From Ignavibacteriaceae bacterium (GTDB taxonomy: Bacteria; Bacteroidota; Ignavibacteria; Ignavibacteriales; Ignavibacteriaceae), in assembly GCA_008933765.1 (NCBI GenBank), contig WBUK01000002.1:330176-394175 (forward strand): a DNA stretch of 64,000 nt, in the 5' to 3' direction. Position numbers and translations under genes: made by a program. Shown piece after piece: positions 47,998 to 58,722 of this stretch; within the stretch, counting starts at the first letter, position 1, and the number at the start of each line of letters is the position of its first letter. The notes under the pieces were generated by a model. It was not told the DNA's origin. It made no database searches and saw only the letters and a list, made by a program, of their open reading frames with translations.

Positions 47998-49635
47998 ATG
48001 GATATTCTTAAAAGTTATAGAAATTATTTTTCTGAAAAAGAAATTCCTTTTCTTTATCCCTATCAAAAGCAAGCAATAGAGTCATTATCAAAAAAGAATA
48101 ATTCTCTTACTATCGTACCAACCGGAGGAGGCAAGTCACTTGTTTATTATTTAGCCGGTCTAAGTTCTGAACATACAACTTTAGTAATTTCACCATTAAA
48201 AGCTTTAATGCAGGAGCAAGTTAATTTTCTAATTTCAAAGAATATTCAAGCTCTCTCATTCAACAGTGATATCCCGTTTTCAGAGCAAAGAAAGATCTTA
48301 AGAAACTTAGAGACTATTAGTTATCGCTTTATTTATGTTTCACCGGAAAGGTTACAAGATTCTTATTTTCGTGCTGCAATTCTACACTCCAAAATTCAGA
48401 TAGACTTAGTTGTTATAGATGAAGCACACTGCATAAGTCAGTGGGGATATGATTTCAGACCAGAATATGGAGAAATTCCAAGATTCATTAATTTTTTAAG
48501 ATTCAATGGTATTCATTCAACTGTTTTAGCTCTCACAGCTACTTTGTCACAAAAAGCTATTAAAGATATTAAAACGGAATTTAATATTAAGAATATTTTC
48601 TATAGTAATAATAACTTAATTCGTCAAGAATTAAAACTGTTTTTTGAAGAAATTGCAGATAAAACAGCGGGAGTTGATAAATGGAATCGGATTATAGAAT
48701 TTCTTAAGACTAATAACTCTAAGAAAATATTGATCTATTTTTATTCAAAAAAGAAATGTGAAGAATTATCAAAAAAATTTAACATTGATGAACCAATCAA
48801 CGGTCTTGTTGGAGACTATTTCCATGCTGACTTAGATGAAACTCAAAAAAAAGAAAAATATAATTTATTCAAGACAGGTAAAATTAATGTACTTTTCACT
48901 ACCACTGCATTTGGAATGGGAATGAATATACCTGATATTGATACAATTATCCAATATCATCTTCCAAAGTCAATTGAAGACTATTACCAACAAGTTGGCA
49001 GGGGTGCCAGAGTAAAAGAAATCTGCAAAGAGTGTAAATGTTTGTTATTTTGGAGTAAAAAAAATATTACCGCTAATATTAATGAATATAAAAGAGGAAG
49101 ATTCACGAGTGAAAAGATTTCAAAAGGGATTGACCATTTACTTAGTAAGAAAGATAAAAATTCAATTTCTTCAGTGTCCTTTTCTACATTGAAAAACGGA
49201 AAAATTAATATTTCTGTCTTAAGATATTATCTTGAAAGGTTGGGATTAATTGAAATCGTTGGTGAAGTTAACGGAGGACCTGATTCGATACGATTTAAAA
49301 ACGATACTCCCTTGTGGTTAGAAATCAAGAATGCATCGTTAGGAAATAGTTTTATAATCGCTGCAAAAAAATTAGGAAGAGACCTTCAACAAATAATAAA
49401 CTATGTTTATGAACAGGATTTAATAGGTAATGTAGAGTATTCTCCGGCTATAGATAAAAAATTATTTATAAAGCGATTATTTGATACCCTCCCTGAAAAT
49501 AAAGAAAAAGAAATTATTGCAGTCAATGATGCACGCATTGATTATCAAACTGAGCGTTTTAACGAATTAATCAACCTTATTAGAGCTCCTGATCCTTATG
49601 TGTATTTACGCACCGTGTTCAAGGAAGAAAGTTAA
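47998..49635 (+). CDS. RecQ-like superfamily 2 DNA helicase
   Basis: 545 residues. RecQ-type motor: Walker A VPTGGGKSLVYYLAGL (41-47), SPLKALMQEQV, DEAH in VIDEAHCISQWGYDFRPEYG (141-144), LTATLSQKA, FTTTAFGMGMNIPDI and motif VI YYQQVGRGAR (about 329-337; canonical RecQ has QAGRAGRDG). After motif VI comes a cysteine cluster (EICKECKCLLFW) in place of the canonical RecQ zinc-domain spacing, then a winged-helix-like part (ISVLRYYLERLGLIEIVG), but no HRDC domain. It is therefore not the housekeeping RecQ. It unwinds DNA 3'-5' by family analogy and should work with the NERD helicase. A terminator lies 138 bases downstream. Confidence 0.88.
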   Translation: MDILKSYRNYFSEKEIPFLYPYQKQAIESLSKKNNSLTIVPTGGGKSLVYYLAGLSSEHTTLVISPLKALMQEQVNFLISKNIQALSFNSDIPFSEQRKILRNLETISYRFIYVSPERLQDSYFRAAILHSKIQIDLVVIDEAHCISQWGYDFRPEYGEIPRFINFLRFNGIHSTVLALTATLSQKAIKDIKTEFNIKNIFYSNNNLIRQELKLFFEEIADKTAGVDKWNRIIEFLKTNNSKKILIYFYSKKKCEELSKKFNIDEPINGLVGDYFHADLDETQKKEKYNLFKTGKINVLFTTTAFGMGMNIPDIDTIIQYHLPKSIEDYYQQVGRGARVKEICKECKCLLFWSKKNITANINEYKRGRFTSEKISKGIDHLLSKKDKNSISSVSFSTLKNGKINISVLRYYLERLGLIEIVGEVNGGPDSIRFKNDTPLWLEIKNASLGNSFIIAAKKLGRDLQQIINYVYEQDLIGNVEYSPAIDKKLFIKRLFDTLPENKEKEIIAVNDARIDYQTERFNELINLIRAPDPYVYLRTVFKEES

Positions 49636-49987
49636 GTTATCGCTAAAAAATTTACTTCGGCAAATTATTAATACTTTTAGCGAAAAACTTTTTTGACTAT
49701 ATTAACTTATATTGGCATACAATCAAATCTTTCTAATTTAAGATTACTTACCTTCTATAATAATGATTTTACAAAAAAGGGCTGTTTTTTCGCAGCCCTT
49801 TTTATAAGTTTAAGATTAGATCTTTTCGTGAATGTTTTCATAATCAATAGAAAAATACAATCTTATTAATATTATTTGCTCTTTTGCCAAAGATCAATAA
49901 ATACTATTTGACTGTAGTCAGCCTCAGATCAAAATTTCAACTAATTTATTTAATCATTCTCAAGTAACTATTCAAACTTCCTCAAAC
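49636..49987. other. AT-rich gap right of the cassette
   Basis: Contains tatattaactta at 49698-49709, also present left of the cassette at 45316-45327, and the hairpin terminator at 49773-49803. No gene or RNA seen in the rest. Confidence 0.5.
49773..49803. terminator. Strong hairpin, right border of the cassette
   Basis: aaaaagggctg - ttttttcg - cagcccttttt is a perfect 11-bp inverted repeat with A- and T-runs, able to stop the cassette on the plus strand and the converging secreted-protein gene on the minus strand. Its layout resembles the left-border hairpin. Confidence 0.9.
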
Positions 49988-52111
49988 CTACTTAAGCACA
50001 GTCAATTTCTTAACAAAGTTGAACACTTTCCCATCCTGCACACGGGTGGCGGTGTAGCGATACAGATAGTTACCCGAACTTAGCCCAAGATTCTGTATAT
50101 CTACCAACACTGAGTAATATCCAGGCTGTGCGGTGCTGTTGAATAAATCTGCAACTTTTGCACCGGAGATGTCAAAAAGTTCAATCTTTACGGCTGCCTC
50201 TTCCGAAACGGCAAAATCAATCTTTGTTGAAGGATTAAACGGATTCGGATAGTTCTGCGAAATACCGAAATTCTCAGGCACTCCAACCGATACCTCACCG
50301 GCAAGGTTGTGGTACTCAAAGGTTCCGTCGTAATCAACCTGTTTCAGCCTGTAGGAATATTTACCCGGCTGTAAACCGTTATCTGCAAATGAGTATTCTG
50401 TGATCCCAACGGTTGTACCTTGTCCTTTAACGAACCCTAAGTTCGTCCATTCACCACCGGCAACACTTCTTTGAATTTCAAATCCGTTGTTGTTCTTTTC
50501 GGTAGCGGTTGACCATTTCAGCAGAACACTGTTTCCTGTAACCGAAGAAACAAAAGATGCCAGTTCAACCGGAATCGGGTTTTGCCCTTCATCAGCGCCA
50601 CGGAACGGGGTCGCCGGGTTGCGCGGGTCGTTATCTATATCGGCAATAATTCCACCGTATGCAACGCCTTGCAGATCGGCGTCAATATCAGAAGGCGCTG
50701 CTAAGTGCAAATCTGTTGGGGAAACAAACGAAACACCCTTAAAAATGGTATGTGCTTCAAAAGGTGCAGCGGCTGTTTGGTAGTCACCAATTACATTATA
50801 ACCGGAGCTTCCCCACCCTGCGGCAAAATTATCGACTGACCCGGTAGAATAAGTTGCATTATAATCCATGCTTACAATACCGGCAACCGGCGAGACAAAA
50901 CTTCCCACATGGTAAGCATTGGCAACATTTCCCGTTCTTGTGTTTTGGAAGATATTGTTCATCACATAAATTGTAGATGAATCGTTGGCACTTGTTTTAA
51001 TAAAAGCACCTGAAACAGCATTTCCTGCAGTTCCGCCGCTGTGCACGCCGCCAATTCTGACTGTGTTGAATGCATAACGCAGATTGAATTTATTGGAAGC
51101 CGTGCCTGAAACCAAAGTTCCGTAGCATGCACTTACATTGTTGGGCCCGTTTTCCATCAGCGAAATGAAGTTGTTATAAACAAAATAGTCAGCACCGTTT
51201 CCTGCGGTTAAAACTATTCCTCTCATTGAGGTTGAACTGGTGGATGCGCTGTTCATACCCCAGATTTTATTACCTGAAATAGTCAGGCTTTGATTTGGAA
51301 TAGAGCCTACAGATATACCCGTAACGATGGTGTTATTGTAACCTTGCACCTCATAAATCAAATTGTCTTTAACAACAACGCCTGTGCACGCTGAAAGCAG
51401 CCAAATGCCGGCGTAGCCCCAGTCGTAAATCTCGCAGTTTTCGATCAGGATGTTTCTGTTCGGGTTTGCAGCCGTACCACTGGAAGCAATACCTGAGCGG
51501 CTTCCTTCTAATTTACAGTTAGTAATGGAGATATTCGAGTTACCCTCAGGGTTGCTCGCTGATGTTCCAAGCAAAATAACACGCGGCCCGGCAGTGTTCT
51601 GAAGGTTGTTTTTCATGTGAAGAAATTTCAGATCGATATTAGTTGCACCGTTCTGGATTAGAATAGTATTAGAAAGTGAGCCTGTAGCGGTTGTATTTTC
51701 GATGTAGAAATTTATCGAAGAACCAACACCGCCGGCTCTTCCGTCAATCGTGATGTAGTCACCGCCGTTAAAATAGAAAATTGAATTGTTGGTAACAGTG
51801 GCACTTAACGACAAGAGGGCTATACCTGCGGCGGGTCTGATTGTGATCCTGTTTGCGTTGCTTGCACCCTCTTTTTGAGTTAACAGAATCGGAAAAGTTT
51901 CCGAAGTGCCGTCGTAAGTAGCTTTCAACTCAATCAAATATGCGTGAGTCATCGGCGAATCAATAGCTGCGTAAGCGGCTGTAATCGATGGGTAGGAACC
52001 GATTAAGGTTCCGCCTCCGTCTTTCAAATCAACGGAGTTAGCCTGCCCTAAAGTAACTCCTAATGAAAGAACAATTGTAAATACCAAAAATGGTAAAATT
52101 CTCATTCTCAT
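49988..52111 (-). CDS. Secreted beta-helix protein with T9SS sorting domain
   Basis: 707 residues. Signal peptide (MRMRILPFLVFTIVLSLGVTLGQ). Residues about 25-480 form a right-handed parallel beta-helix: repeated short strands with Asn ladders (ITIRPAAGIALLSLSATVTNNSIFYFNGGDYITIDG, ILIENCEIYDWGYAGIWLL, LTISGNKIWGMN). A fibronectin-type module (about 515-605: VLLKWSTATEKNNNGFEIQRS) and the sorting domain (NFGISQNYPNPFNPSTKIDFAV...GNYLYRYTAT...FVKKLTVLK) follow. It is likely a surface or secreted adhesin or carbohydrate-active protein; no catalytic residues can be assigned. AGGAG five bases before the ATG supports the start at 52111. Confidence 0.9.
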   Translation of the reverse strand: MRMRILPFLVFTIVLSLGVTLGQANSVDLKDGGGTLIGSYPSITAAYAAIDSPMTHAYLIELKATYDGTSETFPILLTQKEGASNANRITIRPAAGIALLSLSATVTNNSIFYFNGGDYITIDGRAGGVGSSINFYIENTTATGSLSNTILIQNGATNIDLKFLHMKNNLQNTAGPRVILLGTSASNPEGNSNISITNCKLEGSRSGIASSGTAANPNRNILIENCEIYDWGYAGIWLLSACTGVVVKDNLIYEVQGYNNTIVTGISVGSIPNQSLTISGNKIWGMNSASTSSTSMRGIVLTAGNGADYFVYNNFISLMENGPNNVSACYGTLVSGTASNKFNLRYAFNTVRIGGVHSGGTAGNAVSGAFIKTSANDSSTIYVMNNIFQNTRTGNVANAYHVGSFVSPVAGIVSMDYNATYSTGSVDNFAAGWGSSGYNVIGDYQTAAAPFEAHTIFKGVSFVSPTDLHLAAPSDIDADLQGVAYGGIIADIDNDPRNPATPFRGADEGQNPIPVELASFVSSVTGNSVLLKWSTATEKNNNGFEIQRSVAGGEWTNLGFVKGQGTTVGITEYSFADNGLQPGKYSYRLKQVDYDGTFEYHNLAGEVSVGVPENFGISQNYPNPFNPSTKIDFAVSEEAAVKIELFDISGAKVADLFNSTAQPGYYSVLVDIQNLGLSSGNYLYRYTATRVQDGKVFNFVKKLTVLK

Positions 52112-52348
52112 GAGCGCTCCTGAATTATTAGTGATTAAAATGATTCTGTTCTTCTGTAAACTCAGTATTTGATTATTCTCAGTATTTGATTATACAACAC
52201 TAAAAATACAAATATTTTTTGACAATACAAAGCTATTTTTTACTAAACCCAAAAAGTAATTTTTTACTAAACTTTTTCGATTATCTTTAAGATTAATCAT
52301 TTTCTCTCAAAAATCACACCGTTTTACCAATTGTACCGAATAAATATC
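52112..52348. repeat. Divergent gap with short duplicated tracts
   Basis: ctcagtatttgattat occurs twice in tandem (52161-52176 and 52178-52193), and attttttactaaac occurs twice (52235-52248 and 52259-52272). The gap also holds the promoter of the minus-strand secreted-protein gene, not recognisable by eye. The groS promoter begins at 52349. Confidence 0.6.
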
Positions 52349-52377
52349 TTGACAGTCTCAAAAAAAAATGGTAATTT
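52349..52377 (+). promoter_or_regulatory. Sigma70-like promoter of groS-groL
   Basis: TTGACA at 52349-52354, 17 bases, then TAATTT at 52372-52377. The transcription start should fall at about 52384, inside the CIRCE operator. Confidence 0.75.
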
Positions 52378-52402
52378 AGCACTCGCAATTTACGAGTGCT
52401 AA
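52376..52402 (+). promoter_or_regulatory. CIRCE operator (HrcA-binding site)
   Basis: ttagcactc - 9 bases (gcaatttac) - gagtgctaa matches the CIRCE consensus at every arm position. HrcA bound here would block the promoter whose -10 box overlaps its left arm; heat shock should release it. Confidence 0.95.
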
Positions 52403-52438
52403 TAACAATTAGATTTTTATTAACTAATGGAGGACAAT

Positions 52439-54390
<1,952 letters not shown>

Positions 54391-54410
54391 TAGCCCGCTT
54401 ATTTGCAAAG

Positions 54411-54441
54411 AGCCTCCGAGAACATCCGGAGGCTTTTTTTG
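54411..54441 (+). terminator. Intrinsic terminator of groS-groL
   Basis: agcctccg - agaacatc - cggaggct is a perfect 8-bp stem 20 bases after the stop, followed by a run of T. Confidence 0.92.
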
Positions 54442-54536
54442 TTAACTATCTTACATCTTTCTTTTTATTATATCGTTATTTTAAATTATCTTTTTATTTT
54501 GTTTTAAATTGTTTCCGCAACGCTTTATTTATTCAA

Positions 54537-57500
54537 ATGGATCAGGTTCTAACTTCTAAAAATATCCAGGAACAAAAAGAACAGGTTAATGCCCTGCTTA
54601 AACTCGAAGAGTTTGCCAAGGCAAAGGAAGTGGCGCAAAAGTTAGTAGATTTGCTCCCGAACGACCCTGAAGCCAACTGCCTTTTTGCTCTGGCATGCCT
54701 TGAAACCTACCGGGTTTCCGACGCTTTGGAATATGCAAACCTTTCGGTTAAGCTTGCTGAAAAGGACCCTGATTCCCGCTATTACAGAGGGGTAATCCAA
54801 TACCGGATGGGCTTATATGAATCTGCTCTTCTCGATTTTGACTATGTTATCAATCTCTCCCCCGAGTTTGGCGCAAAAGCGCTTGAATATAAAACCTCGT
54901 GCCTTGCAGCGCTGAAAAAATACTCGGATGCTTTCAATAACTATGATATTTGTTTCAATGTTGACCCCACCATTCACGAACGGAAACCAAAATTAAGAGA
55001 ATGGCTTAAGAATCTTTCGGGCGTCAAATCTTCATTTTTAACAAAAATTCTCTCTACCGGCTCCGATCTTTTGGAAGAAGCTCAGGAAGCCTTCTCAATC
55101 GGTGAATACTGGTACGCTGAATATGCAGCGGAAAAAATTTTGAGCGAATCCACGGACAGCGAGCGAAAAAGCAAAGCGAAATTAATCCAACTGCAGGTGC
55201 TTTTTGCCCAGTTTAAAATTATCGCCGCTAAAAACCTGCTTAAAGAGCTGCACCAATCGATGCCCGGCGATCTCTCACTGATCGAAATGGCGGTGAAAAT
55301 CGAAGCTGCCGAGCAACAAATACCAAAAGAACCCGAGGAAGAGCCAATCGTTAAACCGGTAAAATCACCCGAAAATAAAGGCAAACGAACTGATTTTGAA
55401 TCGGATCCTGATGAAATAGTAACCAATGATGATTCATCAGAGTTTTCAACCTACGGTAAAGAAAACAAAAATGATGAAACTGAAAAAACTTCCGACTACA
55501 CTCTTTCAGAAGATCCCAAACCTGAAGGTTCTAAATCAGATCCTCCCGAAACCAAATCGATAATTGAACTCCCGGCTGATAAAGAGAAAAAGCGGAAAAC
55601 GGAAGAAAAAGCCGCTAAGGCGAAACCTACAGAGACCGTTGGGAAAAAAACCGGTTTCGAAATTAAAAAAGGAACTAAATTCAAGGGATACTATGCACGC
55701 ACCTTTGACAGATCAGAAGAAATTAAAACGGGCAAAAAATATTATATACTGCAGTTTAATGCACCCGTTCAAGGCTTGATTGCAGTGGAACTCATTGTAA
55801 AAAACCCCTATTTTGAGAGTAAAGATGTTGCCGTTGACGGGCAGGCTTTCTGGTATGTCAACGAAAAACAAATCGGCGAAAGCAACTTTGAACTCCAAAT
55901 CGAAAAAGAATGGAGCAATGTTGCAGTTATTCAAACATGGGGAACAGGTAACTCCGGCTTTTGGAAAACCGGGCAAGGAAGAGTTGAAATCTTCCTGAAT
56001 AAAGAACTTGTTTGTGTGAAATATTTTATTCTCGGCTTTTCAGTTATTTACGACCTCGAACACTACGATATTAACGAACTTGAAGAAATGGAAGCCGCCG
56101 GGATCGATCAGTTCGATGATGATGACGGTCTTTCGGTTGACGAAATTCTCGCCGGGCTGAACGATTTTGTCGGCTTGGAATCTGTTAAGCAAACTATGGT
56201 CGATTTTATTGACTACCTTAATTTTGTTCAGGAAAGAAAGAAAATAGGGCTTAAAACCAAAGGAGGGCTTTCACTAAATTCTGTCTTTCTTGGTAACCCC
56301 GGAACCGGCAAAACTTCCGTCGCACGCGTTATTGGAGATATCTTTAAGGCAATGAAGATACTGCCCTCGGGGCATTTGGTTGAAGTTGACCGCGCCACTT
56401 TAGTCGGGCAATATGTCGGGGAAACTGCCCAAAAAACCGAAAAAGTGATCGAAGAAGCAATGGGCGGCATTTTGTTCATCGATGAAGCATACACTTTAGT
56501 GAAAAAAGGCGGAACCTCTCAGGATTTCGGGCAGGAAGCGATTGATACACTTCTGAAAAGAATGGAAGATAAATCCGGTGAGTTTGTTACAATCGTTGCA
56601 GGCTACCCGGAAGAAATGAACAGCTTCTTGGAATCAAACCCCGGAATGAAATCGAGGTTCACACAATACTTCAATTTTGAAGACTACACCCCCGATGAAA
56701 TGTGCAAAATCTTCGAAATAATGGGTTCTAAAGAAGATTATTCTCTCTCCGGCGGTGCAAAGGAATTGCTGGTAAAAGAGTTCACCACACTTTACAGGGG
56801 CAGGGATAAAACCTTTGGCAACGCAAGATTGGTGCGCAACACTTACGATGAAGCCAAAATGAGGCTCGGGAAAAGATACCTGAAACTTCCACCCGGAATG
56901 AAAACACCGAAAGCATTAACTACTTTTGAACCGGAAGATATTGCAGCCGTTTTCAAAAAAGATTCCGGCAAAGATTTTAACCCCGGTATCAACGAAGAAA
57001 AGCTGAAAGAATCGTTGGATAAACTCAACGGGCTGATGGGGCTTAACTTAGTTAAAAAAGAAATTAACGAATTGGTGAAAATTGCACGCTTCTACTCCGA
57101 ACGAGGAGAAAACCTGCAAAATAAGTTCTCAGACCATATCGTTTTTCTCGGTAACCCCGGAACGGGTAAAACTACAGTTGCAAGGATTTTTAGCGATATT
57201 TACTCAGCTCTCGGAATTTTACCAAAAGGACATTTAGTTGAAACTGACCGTCAGGATTTAGTTTCAGGTTATGTCGGGCAAACGGCTACTAAAACCACCG
57301 AAGTTATCGATAAAGCAATCGGCGGCACGCTGTTTATCGATGAGGCTTATTCGTTAGTAAGCTCAAGCGGTGGTTCCGGAACCGATTTCGGGAAAGAAGC
57401 CATCGATACCCTTTTAAAAAGAATGGAAGATGACCGCGGCAAGTTTATCGTTATCGCTGCCGGCTACACCGAAGATATGGAGAAGTTTTTGGAAAGCAAT

Positions 57501-58670
57501 GTCGGGTTAAAATCCCGGTTCACAAAGTTTTATCTGTTCGAAGATTACTCGCCGGATGAGCTGGTGAACATTGCAGTTAATATTTTGAAATCCAAAAACC
57601 TAAAATTTGCACCTGAAACCCTCCCAAAATTGAAGGGCTATTTCAACGAACAGTACAGAAAAAGAGATGAAACCTTTGCAAACGCCCGAATGGTAAGGAA
57701 CCTTGTGGAAACTGCGACCAAACAACAGCTTCTCAGGTTGGTTGATATTCCTAAAGATAAACTGACAGATGAAATTTCTGCAACTATTACAACCGAAGAT
57801 ATTACGGAACTGCAGCCTGCAGCTGTTAAAAAATCGGTGAAAATTGAGGGTGACCCCGTTCAGTTGGAAAAACTCCTTAAAGAACTTGATTCTCTCACCG
57901 GTTTAGCCGAAGCTAAAAAGGCAACTGAAAAACTTATCAGTTCTTTGAAAGTAGCAAAACTAAGGGAAGAACGGGGGCTTAAGGTTATCAGGAAAAATCT
58001 GCATGTGGTCTTTATGGGTAACCCCGGCACGGGAAAAACTACTGTGGCACGGTTGCTCAGCCAAATTTATAAAGAACTTGGACTGCTTGAAAAAGGGCAC
58101 TTAGTTGAAGTGGATCGCTCTGCTTTGGTTGCCGGCTATCAGGGGCAAACAGCTCAGAAAACCGAGGATGTGATAAAACAGGCACTTGGCGGAACACTTT
58201 TTATCGACGAAGCATACACTCTTGCAAGAGGAACAAACGATTTCGGGCAGGAGGCTATTGATACGCTCTTGAAAAGAATGGAAGATTATTCAGACCGGTT
58301 AGTCGTTATTGTTGCAGGATACCCTACCGAAATGCAGAACTTCTTAGAATCTAATCCCGGGCTGAAGAGCAGGTTCACAAACTTCTTCGTCTTCGAAGAT
58401 TATAAACCCGAAGAATTGATTGAAATCGCAAAAGTTCAAAGCGATAAACTTGGCTACAAAATTGAAGACGAAGCACTAACCCACCTGTTAGATGTGTTCA
58501 AAGAACTTTATGAAAATCGTGACCAGAACTTTGGCAATGCAAGAACAGTTAAGAATATTTTATTCAAAGCTATTGGGAATCAGGAAGAAAGGATTCTCAC
58601 TCTAACTGACTTAAGTGATGAAGATTTAGTGAAAATTACTTTAGATGATGTACAAGATTTGGGTGTTTAA
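54537..58670 (+). CDS. Giant TPR protein with three tandem CbbX/SpoVK-type AAA+ ATPase modules
   Basis: 1377 residues. Residues about 10-150 look like TPR repeats (AKEVAQKLVDLLPNDPEANCLFALACLE). An acidic-basic low-complexity linker runs to about 375, then a beta-rich domain of unknown type (about 380-500: YILQFNAPVQGLIAVELIV...WSNVAVIQTWGTGNSGFW). Three CbbX-like AAA+ modules follow, with Walker A GNPGTGKT at about 585, 872 and 1161, each with Walker B LFIDEAY, a GYVGQTA-type pore region and a KSRF arginine-finger context, so all three look active. CbbX remodels Rubisco and EccA (TPR plus one such module) serves type VII secretion; here neither partner is present. It stands alone behind groL. 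Cytoplasmic; substrate unknown. Confidence 0.9.
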   Translation: MDQVLTSKNIQEQKEQVNALLKLEEFAKAKEVAQKLVDLLPNDPEANCLFALACLETYRVSDALEYANLSVKLAEKDPDSRYYRGVIQYRMGLYESALLDFDYVINLSPEFGAKALEYKTSCLAALKKYSDAFNNYDICFNVDPTIHERKPKLREWLKNLSGVKSSFLTKILSTGSDLLEEAQEAFSIGEYWYAEYAAEKILSESTDSERKSKAKLIQLQVLFAQFKIIAAKNLLKELHQSMPGDLSLIEMAVKIEAAEQQIPKEPEEEPIVKPVKSPENKGKRTDFESDPDEIVTNDDSSEFSTYGKENKNDETEKTSDYTLSEDPKPEGSKSDPPETKSIIELPADKEKKRKTEEKAAKAKPTETVGKKTGFEIKKGTKFKGYYARTFDRSEEIKTGKKYYILQFNAPVQGLIAVELIVKNPYFESKDVAVDGQAFWYVNEKQIGESNFELQIEKEWSNVAVIQTWGTGNSGFWKTGQGRVEIFLNKELVCVKYFILGFSVIYDLEHYDINELEEMEAAGIDQFDDDDGLSVDEILAGLNDFVGLESVKQTMVDFIDYLNFVQERKKIGLKTKGGLSLNSVFLGNPGTGKTSVARVIGDIFKAMKILPSGHLVEVDRATLVGQYVGETAQKTEKVIEEAMGGILFIDEAYTLVKKGGTSQDFGQEAIDTLLKRMEDKSGEFVTIVAGYPEEMNSFLESNPGMKSRFTQYFNFEDYTPDEMCKIFEIMGSKEDYSLSGGAKELLVKEFTTLYRGRDKTFGNARLVRNTYDEAKMRLGKRYLKLPPGMKTPKALTTFEPEDIAAVFKKDSGKDFNPGINEEKLKESLDKLNGLMGLNLVKKEINELVKIARFYSERGENLQNKFSDHIVFLGNPGTGKTTVARIFSDIYSALGILPKGHLVETDRQDLVSGYVGQTATKTTEVIDKAIGGTLFIDEAYSLVSSSGGSGTDFGKEAIDTLLKRMEDDRGKFIVIAAGYTEDMEKFLESNVGLKSRFTKFYLFEDYSPDELVNIAVNILKSKNLKFAPETLPKLKGYFNEQYRKRDETFANARMVRNLVETATKQQLLRLVDIPKDKLTDEISATITTEDITELQPAAVKKSVKIEGDPVQLEKLLKELDSLTGLAEAKKATEKLISSLKVAKLREERGLKVIRKNLHVVFMGNPGTGKTTVARLLSQIYKELGLLEKGHLVEVDRSALVAGYQGQTAQKTEDVIKQALGGTLFIDEAYTLARGTNDFGQEAIDTLLKRMEDYSDRLVVIVAGYPTEMQNFLESNPGLKSRFTNFFVFEDYKPEELIEIAKVQSDKLGYKIEDEALTHLLDVFKELYENRDQNFGNARTVKNILFKAIGNQEERILTLTDLSDEDLVKITLDDVQDLGV

Positions 58671-58722
58671 TAAACATGTAATCCGGTTGATAAAGCTGCC
58701 TGAAGATTCGTTGGACAGGGGG

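Noticed and set aside
54537..58670. Type VII secretion (EccA) or Rubisco activase (CbbX) locus
   Set aside because: The AAA+ modules resemble both, but no WXG100, EccC/FtsK-like, cbbL or cbbS genes are in the window.
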